Assembly: GCA_016787065.1 (NCBI GenBank)
Contig: JAEUVD010000047.1
Location: 1-64,000, forward strand
DNA: 64,000 bases
Direction: 5' to 3'
From: Chitinophagaceae bacterium
GTDB taxonomy: Bacteria; Bacteroidota; Bacteroidia; Chitinophagales; Chitinophagaceae
Every line of letters starts with the position of its first letter. The first letter of the stretch is position 1. A program made the position numbers and the translations under genes. A model generated the notes under the pieces. The model saw only the letters and a program-made list of their open reading frames with translations, did not search any database and was not told where the DNA came from. Positions 36,209-44,985 of this stretch are shown here, in pieces.

Positions 36209-36430
36209 TTAATTTAAACAAATAATAAACACGAAGGGCTTACTTCCTCGTTGAAGAAAATGGCTTTGAATAATGCCGGGTATTTTTGTTTGTGCATGCG
36301 CATGGGTATCGATGAGTTGTGAACACGAACAAATAGCCATTTGTTGTTGTATTGATTTATAATAAGCTTGCAATTCATCATAATGAATGGAGGCTTTAAT
36401 TTCAGAATATATATCAAAGGTTCTATCCAT
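36209..36430 (-). CDS. Small hypothetical protein, possibly frameshifted
   Basis: A 73-residue frame starts 2 bases after the stop of a small lipoprotein gene, which supports its being real. The first 45 residues look protein-like ('YSEIKASIHYDELQAYYKSI', 'MAICSCSQLID'). The last 28 are less convincing, while the overlapping frame there reads more naturally ('KQKYPALFKAIFFNEEVSP'), so a frameshift between the two is possible. No family is recognised. Confidence 0.4.
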   Translation of the reverse strand: MDRTFDIYSEIKASIHYDELQAYYKSIQQQMAICSCSQLIDTHAHAQTKIPGIIQSHFLQRGSKPFVFIICLN

Positions 36431-36432
36431 AA

Positions 36433-36567
36433 TCAGGCTTTTGATTTTCTTGGTTTGTAATAATTTAGGTTGTTACCACAGCCACAGCCTTTCTTTGCCC
36501 TGCAACTACTAACAAAAAGAGTTAGTAAGAATACCGCCGAAAATAATAACAACACTTTCCTTGTCAT
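36433..36567 (-). CDS. 44-residue lipoprotein, Cys/Gly-rich
   Basis: A short frame encodes a clear lipoprotein signal (MTRKVLLLFSAVFLLTLF, then lipobox VSSC at 19-22), leaving a mature peptide of only 23 residues, 'CRAKKGCGCGNNLNYY' followed by a basic tail. A TATCTTTA sequence about 23 bases upstream resembles the -7 element. It is followed after 2 bases by another small frame. Tiny lipoproteins with CxC motifs are common in Bacteroidota; this one might bind metal, but that is only suggested by the cysteines. Confidence 0.65.
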   Translation of the reverse strand: MTRKVLLLFSAVFLLTLFVSSCRAKKGCGCGNNLNYYKPRKSKA

Positions 36568-36605
36568 TTTATGATATTGTTCTTTATTTGTAAAGATAAG
36601 GAGGC

Positions 36606-37625
36606 ATGGTTCAAAACAAAAAAATTATACTGTCACCTCTGGATTGGGGATTGGGGCATGCTACGCGATGTATTCCTTTAATTAGAAAGTTACTGGAGAA
36701 TAACAACGAGGTTTGGGTGGCAGGGAATGAAACATGTAGGTCATTAATTCTAGAAGAATTTCCTAATATCCCATTTCTTTATCTTCCCGGATATAGGATT
36801 CAGTACGCCAATACAGCTCGTAAACTACCTTGGGTTATTGGTAAACAACTTCTAAAAATTTGGAAAGCCGTTCGGCACGAGCATCGCTGGTTGCAGAAAG
36901 CCATCGAAACTTATCATTTTGAATTGGTTATTTCTGATAACCGGTTTGGATTCTATTCCAAGAAGATTCCGTCTATTTTTATAACCCATCAATTGAATAT
37001 TCAGGCTCCAAATAGATTTTTACATCGACTAGCTAATTTGCTGAATCATTACTACCTGAAAAAATTCAAGGCATGTTGGATTCCAGATTATGACGATAGA
37101 CGATTAAGTGGCAACCTTAGCTTCTATGAAGGTACAGTTCCAGTAACGTTTATAGGTCCTTTATCTCGTTTTCAGAAACCAAATCAAGTTATTTCAAAGG
37201 AAATCGATTACCTGTTTATCCTATCCGGACCAGAACCTCAACGTACCCTATTAGAAAAAAAGATACTCGAAGAATTTTCTCATGATGCGAAACGGAAGGT
37301 TCTTGTTCGCGGTTTACCAGGTGAAAAAGAAAATTGGGTTGTTTCAGGCTTTGAAATTTACAATCATTGTTCACTGACAGAATTACAGGAATTTCTTTCG
37401 AAAACACAATGGGTAATTTCCCGTGCTGGGTACTCCTCCATTATGGATTACGATGCTCTAAACTGTCAGGCTGTTTTAATACCCACACCCGGACAAACAG
37501 AACAAGTGTATTTAGCCCAACGATTCGAAGCTCAAAAACGCTTCGGTATCGCCTTTCAAACACAACCTCTTCGATTTCAAATTGAAAAATACACTATCAA
37601 CAAATTAATCAACAATAGTTTATAA
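36606..37625 (+). CDS. Family 28-like glycosyltransferase (MurG/UGT fold)
   Basis: The 339-residue product has the GT-B fold signature of MurG-like enzymes: an N-terminal 'SPLDWGLGHATRCIPLIRKLLENN' for the GHxxR-type loop, and a C-terminal nucleotide-sugar site 'ISRAGYSSIMDYDAL' and 'LIPTPGQTEQVYLAQRF'. It likely transfers a sugar to a lipid or polysaccharide acceptor at the membrane. The acceptor and donor are unknown. It is a stand-alone gene, divergent from the small lipoprotein. An AAGGAGG sequence lies one base before the ATG, too close to act as a normal ribosome-binding site. Confidence 0.85.
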   Translation: MVQNKKIILSPLDWGLGHATRCIPLIRKLLENNNEVWVAGNETCRSLILEEFPNIPFLYLPGYRIQYANTARKLPWVIGKQLLKIWKAVRHEHRWLQKAIETYHFELVISDNRFGFYSKKIPSIFITHQLNIQAPNRFLHRLANLLNHYYLKKFKACWIPDYDDRRLSGNLSFYEGTVPVTFIGPLSRFQKPNQVISKEIDYLFILSGPEPQRTLLEKKILEEFSHDAKRKVLVRGLPGEKENWVVSGFEIYNHCSLTELQEFLSKTQWVISRAGYSSIMDYDALNCQAVLIPTPGQTEQVYLAQRFEAQKRFGIAFQTQPLRFQIEKYTINKLINNSL

Positions 37626-37644
37626 CTAATTAATTTTCAATGTT

Positions 37645-38685
37645 TTACGACATTTTAAGCCTCGGTCTCAATCGCCCTTCCCTTGATTTATTGAAGATCA
37701 TTTGTCCTTTATCTTGCCCTTTTCGCAACTCCTTTTGAATTTCCTCCGGAAGCATCACACGCTCCATACAAGGTTCCGAACAACAACCTATCATCTTCGC
37801 TTTACAGTCATCGCATTGAATAAATAATAGATGACAAGCCTGATTTTCACAGTTCACATGCGTATCGCAAGGAGCGCCGCATTGGTGACAATTAGAGATG
37901 ATCTCTTCAGAAATACGTTCGCCCCGTCGCTCGTCGAAAACAAAGTTTTTTCCAATGAATTTATTTTCAAGTCCTTGTTCCTTAGCTGTTTGTGCATAAT
38001 GAATAATACCCCCTTCGATATGATACACATTAGAAAAACCTTGATGTAACATGTAGGCTGATGCTTTTTCACATCGAATACCACCGGTGCAATACATGAT
38101 AATCGTTTTATCCTTATCATTTTTAAACATATCTACCGCCATTGGAAGTTGCTCTCTAAAGGTATCGGAAGGCACTTCAATAGCATCTTTAAAATGACCT
38201 ACCTCAAACTCGTAGTGATTTCTCATATCTACCAAAACAACATCTTCGCGTTCTACAATTTCATTAAACTCTTTGGCTTTCAGATATTTACCACGATTAC
38301 TTAAATCAAAAGTTGGATCTGTAATGCCATCAGCCACAATCTTTTCTCGAACTTTAACTTTGAGTACAAAGAATGATTTGCCATCATCATCAACAGCGAT
38401 ATTCAGGCGCAACCCTTCAAACTCAGGCTTAGCATAAAGTAAAGTTTTCAGCGCTTCGAAGTTCGATTCCGGTACACTCAACTGGGCATTAATGCCTTCA
38501 TGCGCCAAATAAATTCTGCCAAAAACGCAGAGCGCATCCAGTTCCTTATACAACTGATCTCGATACAACTGGGGTTCCTGAATAGGAAAATAACGGTAAA
38601 ATGAAATGGTAATACGGTGTTCCGTTTCCTTCATGAGACGTTCGCGCAATTCTTTGTGCGAAACTCGATTATGTAATTGAGCCAT
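37645..38685 (-). CDS. trhO: tRNA uridine(34) hydroxylase / rhodanese-related protein TrhO
   Basis: The 346-residue product matches the YceA/TrhO family, which forms 5-hydroxyuridine at tRNA position 34 in an oxygen-dependent reaction. It has an N-terminal acylphosphatase-like UPF0176 domain ('[17 protein letters not shown]'), the rhodanese domain with active Cys in '[16 protein letters not shown]' and '[15 protein letters not shown]', and a Cys-rich C-terminal zinc region ('[14 protein letters not shown]', '[16 protein letters not shown]'). A TAATTTCG element lies 45 bases upstream. Confidence 0.93.
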   Translation of the reverse strand: MAQLHNRVSHKELRERLMKETEHRITISFYRYFPIQEPQLYRDQLYKELDALCVFGRIYLAHEGINAQLSVPESNFEALKTLLYAKPEFEGLRLNIAVDDDGKSFFVLKVKVREKIVADGITDPTFDLSNRGKYLKAKEFNEIVEREDVVLVDMRNHYEFEVGHFKDAIEVPSDTFREQLPMAVDMFKNDKDKTIIMYCTGGIRCEKASAYMLHQGFSNVYHIEGGIIHYAQTAKEQGLENKFIGKNFVFDERRGERISEEIISNCHQCGAPCDTHVNCENQACHLLFIQCDDCKAKMIGCCSEPCMERVMLPEEIQKELRKGQDKGQMIFNKSREGRLRPRLKMS

Positions 38686-38728
38686 GGTTTAAATTTTAAG
38701 AACGCTTGCAGGGCGAGCAAAATCGGCG

Positions 38729-38736
38729 CGAAATTA
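38729..38736 (-). promoter_or_regulatory. Candidate -7 element of trhO
   Basis: TAATTTCG on the minus strand is one base from TAnnTTTG and would give a leader of roughly 40 bases. Confidence 0.4.
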
Positions 38737-38856
38737 CAGCTAGATTTGAAACGAAACAACCCCTACTGTAATTGAGTTTGAAATTGATTTAAGTTAAGTT
38801 TGGACTTCAAATCACAAAGAAAGTGCCCTAGCTGTAGAAGATTGAAAATCAAAAAA

Positions 38857-38887
38857 TTGTTTGCCATGCACTAACAGATTAAATTCG
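38857..38887 (+). promoter_or_regulatory. Candidate promoter of the PKD T9SS protein gene
   Basis: TTG (38857-38859) followed 20 bases later by TAAATTCG (38880-38887) resembles the -33/-7 pair of Bacteroidota promoters, giving a leader of about 30 bases before the ATG at 38924. Confidence 0.45.
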
Positions 38888-38923
38888 CTGTTCGTCAAAA
38901 CACCTTATAAAATTAATAATTAC

Positions 38924-40012
38924 ATGAAGTCATTGAAATTTATTCTCTTTACGCTTGCTGCTTTTTTATTTACCGCAGATTTACAAGCCCAATGTTCGGC
39001 ATCGTTTACTTATAGCCAACAGCCGAATGGTAGCGTAATTTTTACGGCAACCGGAGCCAACTCGATGTTCACCAACTATTACTGGTCGTTCGGTAACGGA
39101 AGTTCAGGTACCGGCACACCGGTAACGGCGTACTATAATGCTCCGGGTACCTACACCGCTTGTTTGTATGTAGTAGATACCATGTCAACCTGTTCCGATT
39201 CAAGTTGTGTTACCATTACGATTGGAGGCTCTTCCAATTGTGTTTCATCTTTTAATTACATTTGTTACCCTACATCGGCCAGTTTAACAGCCTCAGGAAC
39301 GTATACTCCAAGTACAACATTTACCTGGTTAAGTAATGGCAATGTGGTAGGAACAGGAGCAAATTATATGTATGCCCCCGGAGCAGGAACTTACACTATT
39401 TGTTTGGCTGTGTTAGATACTCTTAACAATTGTGCGGATACCTCTTGCCAAACTGTGGTCATTGGTAGTTCAACTACTTGTCAGGCTGGATTCTATATTT
39501 ATCCTGATTCTGCCGGACCTGCACATACCTATATCGGTGTGAATACGAGTACAGGAACTAATTTAATTTATAACTGGACTTGGGGTGATGGTAGTTCCAG
39601 CACAGGTCCTTATCCATCTCATACATATGCCAGCGCAGGTAACTACGTAATTTGCTTGTATATCACGAGCAATGCAATTACTTGCAGCGATAGCATTTGT
39701 ATGACCGCCGGAATTTTAAAAGGTGCCGCGATGTACACGGTTAATTTCCAAGCTCCTGCGTCAACCAAGGATATTACAACTCAAAACTTTGAGGTTTATC
39801 CGAACCCAGCCGGCAGTCAGTTAACTATTAAAGGTACTGAAGGCACTATGTTGCAAGTTCAGGTTGTATCCTTAAATGGTTCTGTGGTTAAGTCGTTCCA
39901 AACAGGAACAAATCAAGCTATGGATATCAGTGATTTGAAAAACGGGTTTTATATGGTTAAGGTAATAGATGAAAAAGGACAAACTGGTGTATTGAAGTTT
40001 ATTAAAGAATAA
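38924..40012 (+). CDS. Secreted PKD-repeat protein with T9SS sorting tail
   Basis: The 362-residue product starts at ATG 38924, where the signal peptide begins ('MKSLKFILFTLAAFLF', ending LQAQ); an upstream ATG would bury it. Three PKD-like repeats follow (about 22-105, 106-185 and 186-270), each with a 'TYTxCL.V.DT...CSDSxC' pattern and motifs 'YYWSFGNGSSG' and 'YNWTWGDGSSSTG'. The T9SS type-A domain is at about 285-362 ('EVYPNPAGSQLTI', 'GFYMVKV', ending KFIKE). It is probably a surface structural or binding protein. The paired cysteines in each repeat suggest disulfides. It is followed by a strong terminator. Confidence 0.9.
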   Translation: MKSLKFILFTLAAFLFTADLQAQCSASFTYSQQPNGSVIFTATGANSMFTNYYWSFGNGSSGTGTPVTAYYNAPGTYTACLYVVDTMSTCSDSSCVTITIGGSSNCVSSFNYICYPTSASLTASGTYTPSTTFTWLSNGNVVGTGANYMYAPGAGTYTICLAVLDTLNNCADTSCQTVVIGSSTTCQAGFYIYPDSAGPAHTYIGVNTSTGTNLIYNWTWGDGSSSTGPYPSHTYASAGNYVICLYITSNAITCSDSICMTAGILKGAAMYTVNFQAPASTKDITTQNFEVYPNPAGSQLTIKGTEGTMLQVQVVSLNGSVVKSFQTGTNQAMDISDLKNGFYMVKVIDEKGQTGVLKFIKE

Positions 40013-40033
40013 TAGTTCTGCTAAATTTTGAAG

Positions 40034-40065
40034 AAGGCTGTCTCAAAAGGACGGCCTTTTTTTTT
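40034..40065 (+). terminator. Intrinsic terminator after the PKD T9SS gene
   Basis: AAGGCTGTC pairs with GACGGCCTT (one G-T pair, 7-base loop) followed by at least eight T residues. Confidence 0.9.
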
Positions 40066-40166
40066 CACCACATTCTCTATTCTTATGGGAAAAGGCTGCA
40101 ATTACTTTCAGCCATTTCATCTTGAAGTGTATCTATGTTAGGCATTATTTCGTTTCAACTAATTCG

Positions 40167-40174
40167 TATCTTCG
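40167..40174 (+). promoter_or_regulatory. -7-like element 4 nt before the esterase start codon
   Basis: TATCTTCG is one base from TAnnTTTG and is separated from the ATG at 40179 by exactly four bases. Confidence 0.45.
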
Positions 40175-40178
40175 ACTT

Positions 40179-41624
40179 ATGAAGAATAACCTACTTGCGT
40201 TAGCATGCTACTTGCTAACCACATACTCTTTAGACGCCCAACAATGGGTTGTTCAAAAATATAGTTACGATAGTATTCTCAACGTTACCTATGGCAGTGC
40301 GATTAATTTCAATGGTGGAACAGATTCTCTTACTATGGATATTTATCTGCCTCAATGCGATATGCAAGCCCAAACAACACGCCGACCACTTATGTTATGG
40401 ATTCATGGCGGAGCCTTTTTAGCGGGCAATAAGGATGAAAGTAGCATTCAATCATTTTGCAAATCCTTCGCTAAACGAGGTTATGTAACTGCTACGATCA
40501 ATTATCGACTAGGTTTTATTTCCGACGATAATTTATGGCAATGTAATTATCCTAACTACTCTTGTGTATTTTCTGGCGACAGTGCGGAATGGGTAAGAGC
40601 TTATTATCGTTCTGTGCAAGATGCAAAAGGCGCTTTACGCTATCTCGTAAATCGCCATCAACAATTTCGAATTGATACATCCAATATTTTTGTTTGTGGT
40701 GAAAGTGCCGGCGCATTTACCGCGTTAGGAGTTGGATTAATGGACACCTTGATTGAACGGCCTTTGGAAACGTTTGCGCTACCTGCACTTCCTAAACCCA
40801 ATACAGCAACCGCTAGTTGTGAATTTAACCTCGGAAAATTATTTACAAGTAATACAATTGCCCGCCCTGATTTAGGAGGCATTGAAGGTTCCATCGAACC
40901 GACTTCTATAAAATATCAAATCAAAGGCATTGGAAATATGTATGGCGGTATGCTTTCCAATTTACTAACCTACCACAATACCACCCAAGCTAAACCTGCT
41001 ATTTATTCCTTTCATCAACCTTGTGATATGGTAGTTCCTATAGATTCGAATTACGTATTTTGGGGCTTATCCTGGTGTTTTACGAATGGCTATAATTGTT
41101 ACGGCATTCAAAATAATCATGCGATGCTTTACGGTAGTCGTGCCATCAGCACCTGGAATACGCAGCAAAGTCTCGGCTATTCCATTCAAAATGAATTCAC
41201 AACTACTAATTTCCCATATAGTTTTTTATTCGGACAAGCTAGTTGCACCGATCAGGTGAATAATCCATGTCATGCTTATGACAACAGAGCCCTGCGTGAA
41301 AATAATTTGACCAATTTCTTTGCTCCTCTTGTGAGCACAAATCCTGTATGTGATACCGGTGCAATGGCAACAACCTTTCAAGTAATAAATGATGACGATG
41401 GTTATTTTGTTTATCCTAATCCTTCGCATCATATTCTTTATTTTAAATGTTTGAACACCACCAAAACGTTGGTGAAAGCAACGCTCTATAGTACAACGGG
41501 AAAGAGTATATTCACTTCAAAATCAGATAGTATGAATATTTCTTCCCTAACAGCAGGAATCTATATACTTGAGCTAATCCAATCAAACGGTAAACGATCA
41601 ATTCAAAAAATTTCCGTCCAGTAG
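40179..41624 (+). CDS. Secreted alpha/beta-hydrolase (carboxylesterase-like) with T9SS tail
   Basis: The 481-residue product starts at ATG 40179, which begins the signal peptide ('MKNNLLALACYLLTTYSLDAQ'). The hydrolase domain has the oxyanion-hole 'LWIHGGAFLAGNKDES', 'TATINYRLGF', and the nucleophile elbow 'VCGESAGAFTALG' (Ser near residue 175). The candidate Asp and His are in 'FHQPCDMVVPID' and downstream. This arrangement is that of carboxylesterase-B or feruloyl-esterase-like enzymes. The T9SS type-A tail covers about 405-481 ('FVYPNPSHHILYF', 'GIYILEL'). It should hydrolyse an ester outside the cell; the substrate is unknown. Confidence 0.9.
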   Translation: MKNNLLALACYLLTTYSLDAQQWVVQKYSYDSILNVTYGSAINFNGGTDSLTMDIYLPQCDMQAQTTRRPLMLWIHGGAFLAGNKDESSIQSFCKSFAKRGYVTATINYRLGFISDDNLWQCNYPNYSCVFSGDSAEWVRAYYRSVQDAKGALRYLVNRHQQFRIDTSNIFVCGESAGAFTALGVGLMDTLIERPLETFALPALPKPNTATASCEFNLGKLFTSNTIARPDLGGIEGSIEPTSIKYQIKGIGNMYGGMLSNLLTYHNTTQAKPAIYSFHQPCDMVVPIDSNYVFWGLSWCFTNGYNCYGIQNNHAMLYGSRAISTWNTQQSLGYSIQNEFTTTNFPYSFLFGQASCTDQVNNPCHAYDNRALRENNLTNFFAPLVSTNPVCDTGAMATTFQVINDDDGYFVYPNPSHHILYFKCLNTTKTLVKATLYSTTGKSIFTSKSDSMNISSLTAGIYILELIQSNGKRSIQKISVQ

Positions 41625-41715
41625 TTTCGTCATACTTATTTCATAAATAACCGAGAAAATATAAATTTCTCACTTCATTCTAACGTTGTCAGAACAGGTT
41701 ACGTATTTTTAAGAC

Positions 41716-44700
41716 GTGAAGAAATTACTTATACTGGCTCTCTTTTTAGTTCAATCATTTATTCTTTTATCGCAATGTCCAACCCTTCATCATTGGGAGG
41801 CAGCGGTATTGGATAATCAATCATGGAAATATAAGGTACCCTCAACGTCTATTGCCAATTGGAATCAGTTGTCGTTTAACGATGCCACTTGGACAACCGG
41901 AACAGGAGGTATAGGTTATGGCGATGGTGATGACGCAACCGTAATTCCAACCAGTTCGAATATGGTTTACATGCGACGATCATTTAATATTATCGACACC
42001 GCAGCAATTGATTGGGTGGTACTTTGCATGGATTATGATGACGGTTTTATTGCCTATTTGAATGGAACCGAAATTGCACGTTCTAATATTGCAAGCAATG
42101 CAAGCTGGAACACCATGGCCTATCGTTCGCATGAAGCCAGGTTATATCAAAACGAACAACCTGCTTACTATTTTTTAACTGCCTCGCAAGTAAATAGCTT
42201 GTTACATAACGGTACTAACGTGTTGGCGGTAGAATCCCGGAATACCTCCGTGGGTATGGATGATTTAAGTAGTCGACCGTTTCTTCTATTCGGAATAAAA
42301 AATTCCACTTATAACTATCAACCAACACCGTCATGGTTTCATGCGCCCATATCATTTAGTACCAAACTCCCGTTGATGATGATTCAAACCGACGGGCAAT
42401 CAATTATTGATGACCCTAGAATAAATTGTCATATGGGAATAATTTATCATGGCCCGGGAAATCAAAATTGTGTAGCAGATAACTTCAACCATTATTTTGG
42501 CGATATCTCCATCGAACTGCGAGGATCAACTTCACAATCATTTCCAAAAACCCCATATGGTTTTTCAACTTTAGATGAAAATGGTGCTAGTAAAAATGTT
42601 TCCCTTCTAGGCATGCCGGATGAAAATGATTGGGTATTACTAAACCCCTATACAGATAAAACTTTTATGCGTGATTTGATGAGTTATGATTTAGGACGGG
42701 CCTTGGGATGGTATGCTAGCAGAGCACAATTTTTAGAATTATTTGTTGATGGTGATTACAAAGGTGTTTATGTTTTATTAGAAAAAATAAAACGCGATGA
42801 TGAACGGGTGGATATAGCCAAACTCGATAATACCATGAATTCCGGCGATGCATTAACCGGTGGCTATATCTATAAAATTGATAAAACAACAGGTAATAGT
42901 GGTGGTGTTTGGTATTCTTCCAATTATGGTGTTTCGCTACAGAATCATGTTCCAAGTTGGGATGAAATTACCACCGCACAACAAAATTATTTACAGTATT
43001 ATATTAACAGTTTTGAAAACTCCTTAGTGAGTTCGGCTTATGCTAATCCGCAAACAGGTTATAGAAAATATGCCAATATTTTTTCTTTCGCCGATTTATT
43101 CATTTTGAATGAAGTGAGTAATAACGTTGATGGATATCGTTTGAGCACTTACATTCATAAAGATCGCGACAGTAGATGCGGACGATTTACCATGGGCCCG
43201 ATTTGGGATTATAACCTAAGTTTTGGGAACGCCAATTATTGTAATGGGCAGCCAACTTCTGGCTGGCAAATGTATCAAGGTTGTGGTGATGGTAGTTCAA
43301 AATGGATCGATCGTATGCTGCAAGACCCTTGGTTCAAAGATGTTTTGGGTTGTCGATATGCCGCATTACGACAAACCATTTTAAGTACTAACGCACTAAC
43401 CAGTCGGGTTGATTCCTATCGAAATTATCTTCTCGAAGCACATGTACGTGATTCAACCGTTTGGCAAACCATTGGTAACTGGATTTGGCCTAATGCTTGG
43501 GTGGCGAGTACATGGCAAGGCGAAATAGATAATATGAAAGACTGGATTGTAAACCGTATGCAGTGGTTAGATGCTAATATGTATTCCGGTACATCACCAT
43601 GCAACTCTGCTTCAACCTTTAATGTGGTGATTGATGAAATTAATTATCATAGCGACAGCACCTTAAATGCCGGTGATTGGATTGAACTCTATAACGCCGG
43701 TAGCACTACCGCTGATCTTTCCCATGCTATCATCATGGATGTAAATAACCGAAATAAGTATTGTGTACTTCCCGCAGGCACATCGTTAGTGGCAGGTGGA
43801 CGGCTGGTTATTTATGCGGATAGCTTGTTATTCCAAACTGCTTTTCCAACTGTAACCAATAAAATTGGACCCTTATGTTTTAAACTTTCTGATTCATCAC
43901 AAAATATTACCTTGCTGGATAAAAATAACCGAGCATCCTTTTCTGTTACGTACAATGACGACTGGCAATGTGTTACCGATGGTTACGGAAGAACGCTTCA
44001 ATTACTTTCACCAACGTCTATTCCGAATGTATCTACTTCTTGGATTGCTTCCTGTATGAAGGGCTCTCCGGGAACAGCCTATGTTCCTTGCAATGAAAAC
44101 CCGATTTACAGTGAAGTTAATTACAACTCTTCGTCATCACAAGATGCCGGCGATTGGTTTGAGATTCACAATAAAACGAATTCAGGTATTTCTTTGGGTG
44201 GTTGGAAACTTAAAAATGAAAACAACAGTCAAGTTTACACCTTCCCATCAGGTTATATGTTGTTAGGACTAAGCCATTTAGTTATATATTCGGATGCAAT
44301 AAAATTTAATTCGCAATTCCCAACGGTATTTAATAAACTCGGGCCAACCGGGTTTGGTTTATCCAGTGGTAGCGATGTCATTCGCTTATATGATGCCAGT
44401 AATATTTTACGCTATAGTTTTTGCTATAGTAGTCAGAGTCCTTGGCCACAAACACCGAACGGACAAGGTTATACCTTAGAAAATGGACAGTATAACGGTA
44501 ATATAAATAGCGCCGCGAGTTGGTTTGCCGGTTGTCCGGAAGGCTCGCCTGGAATGGCTTATAACGCGAATTGTTTTCCTTTGGAAACAACGTTCACCAG
44601 TATAAATAATTCTGTTTCTGTATATCCTAATCCATCAAGTTCCGTATTATTTATTGGTGGCATAGATCAACCTGATCTTATAGAACTTTACGATGTACAA

Positions 44701-44826
44701 GGTAGAAAGCAGCTCTTAGTTTCCACGCAAAACAGCATCGATATAAAACACCTTGCCAATGGCATCTATACGTTAAAACTTTTGAAGAACAACGTTTGGT
44801 ACAGTGCTCGATTTGTAAAAGAGTAA
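41716..44826 (+). CDS. Secreted CotH-kinase / lamin-tail-domain protein with T9SS tail
   Basis: The 1036-residue product starts at GTG 41716 directly with a signal peptide. An N-terminal beta domain (about 25-205; 'NMVYMRRSFNI', 'DYDDGFIAYLNGTEI') precedes a CotH kinase-like domain (about 219-600) with 'SIELRGSTSQSFPKTPYGF', 'LLNPYTDKTFMRDLMSY', 'GVYVLLEKIKRDDERVD' and 'GPIWDYNLSFGN'. Two lamin-tail domains follow (about 637-760 and 795-920: 'VIDEINYHSD', 'GDWIELYNAG'; 'YSEVNYNSSS', 'GDWFEIHNK'), then a T9SS type-A tail from about 965. CotH proteins are atypical protein kinases; the target outside the cell is unknown. A TATTTTTA near-match lies exactly 4 bases before the GTG. Confidence 0.92.
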   Translation: MKKLLILALFLVQSFILLSQCPTLHHWEAAVLDNQSWKYKVPSTSIANWNQLSFNDATWTTGTGGIGYGDGDDATVIPTSSNMVYMRRSFNIIDTAAIDWVVLCMDYDDGFIAYLNGTEIARSNIASNASWNTMAYRSHEARLYQNEQPAYYFLTASQVNSLLHNGTNVLAVESRNTSVGMDDLSSRPFLLFGIKNSTYNYQPTPSWFHAPISFSTKLPLMMIQTDGQSIIDDPRINCHMGIIYHGPGNQNCVADNFNHYFGDISIELRGSTSQSFPKTPYGFSTLDENGASKNVSLLGMPDENDWVLLNPYTDKTFMRDLMSYDLGRALGWYASRAQFLELFVDGDYKGVYVLLEKIKRDDERVDIAKLDNTMNSGDALTGGYIYKIDKTTGNSGGVWYSSNYGVSLQNHVPSWDEITTAQQNYLQYYINSFENSLVSSAYANPQTGYRKYANIFSFADLFILNEVSNNVDGYRLSTYIHKDRDSRCGRFTMGPIWDYNLSFGNANYCNGQPTSGWQMYQGCGDGSSKWIDRMLQDPWFKDVLGCRYAALRQTILSTNALTSRVDSYRNYLLEAHVRDSTVWQTIGNWIWPNAWVASTWQGEIDNMKDWIVNRMQWLDANMYSGTSPCNSASTFNVVIDEINYHSDSTLNAGDWIELYNAGSTTADLSHAIIMDVNNRNKYCVLPAGTSLVAGGRLVIYADSLLFQTAFPTVTNKIGPLCFKLSDSSQNITLLDKNNRASFSVTYNDDWQCVTDGYGRTLQLLSPTSIPNVSTSWIASCMKGSPGTAYVPCNENPIYSEVNYNSSSSQDAGDWFEIHNKTNSGISLGGWKLKNENNSQVYTFPSGYMLLGLSHLVIYSDAIKFNSQFPTVFNKLGPTGFGLSSGSDVIRLYDASNILRYSFCYSSQSPWPQTPNGQGYTLENGQYNGNINSAASWFAGCPEGSPGMAYNANCFPLETTFTSINNSVSVYPNPSSSVLFIGGIDQPDLIELYDVQGRKQLLVSTQNSIDIKHLANGIYTLKLLKNNVWYSARFVKE

Positions 44827-44906
44827 TCCAGCAACTCAAACAGGTTATGTTTTAATTCTGTGTTTAAATTGTAAGAAATTCTACTAAGCTTGTATTTTCA
44901 TTTTGG

Positions 44907-44949
44907 CATGAAGAAATATCCTCAAAAAAAACGAGGTTATTTTCTTTCG
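44907..44949 (+). terminator. Possible hairpin terminator between CotH and dipeptidase genes
   Basis: AAATATCCTC can pair with GAGGTTATTT around an A-rich loop (one T-T mismatch), with flanking AAGA/TCTT adding to the stem. No long T tract follows, so this is uncertain. Confidence 0.35.
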
Positions 44950-44985
44950 TGACTTTCATTACCTTTAACCTTCAATCAGCAACTT

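Noticed and set aside
36598..36604. AAGGAGG as a Shine-Dalgarno site for the glycosyltransferase gene
   Set aside because: Only one base separates it from the ATG, too close for normal ribosome binding, and Bacteroidota rarely use such sites.
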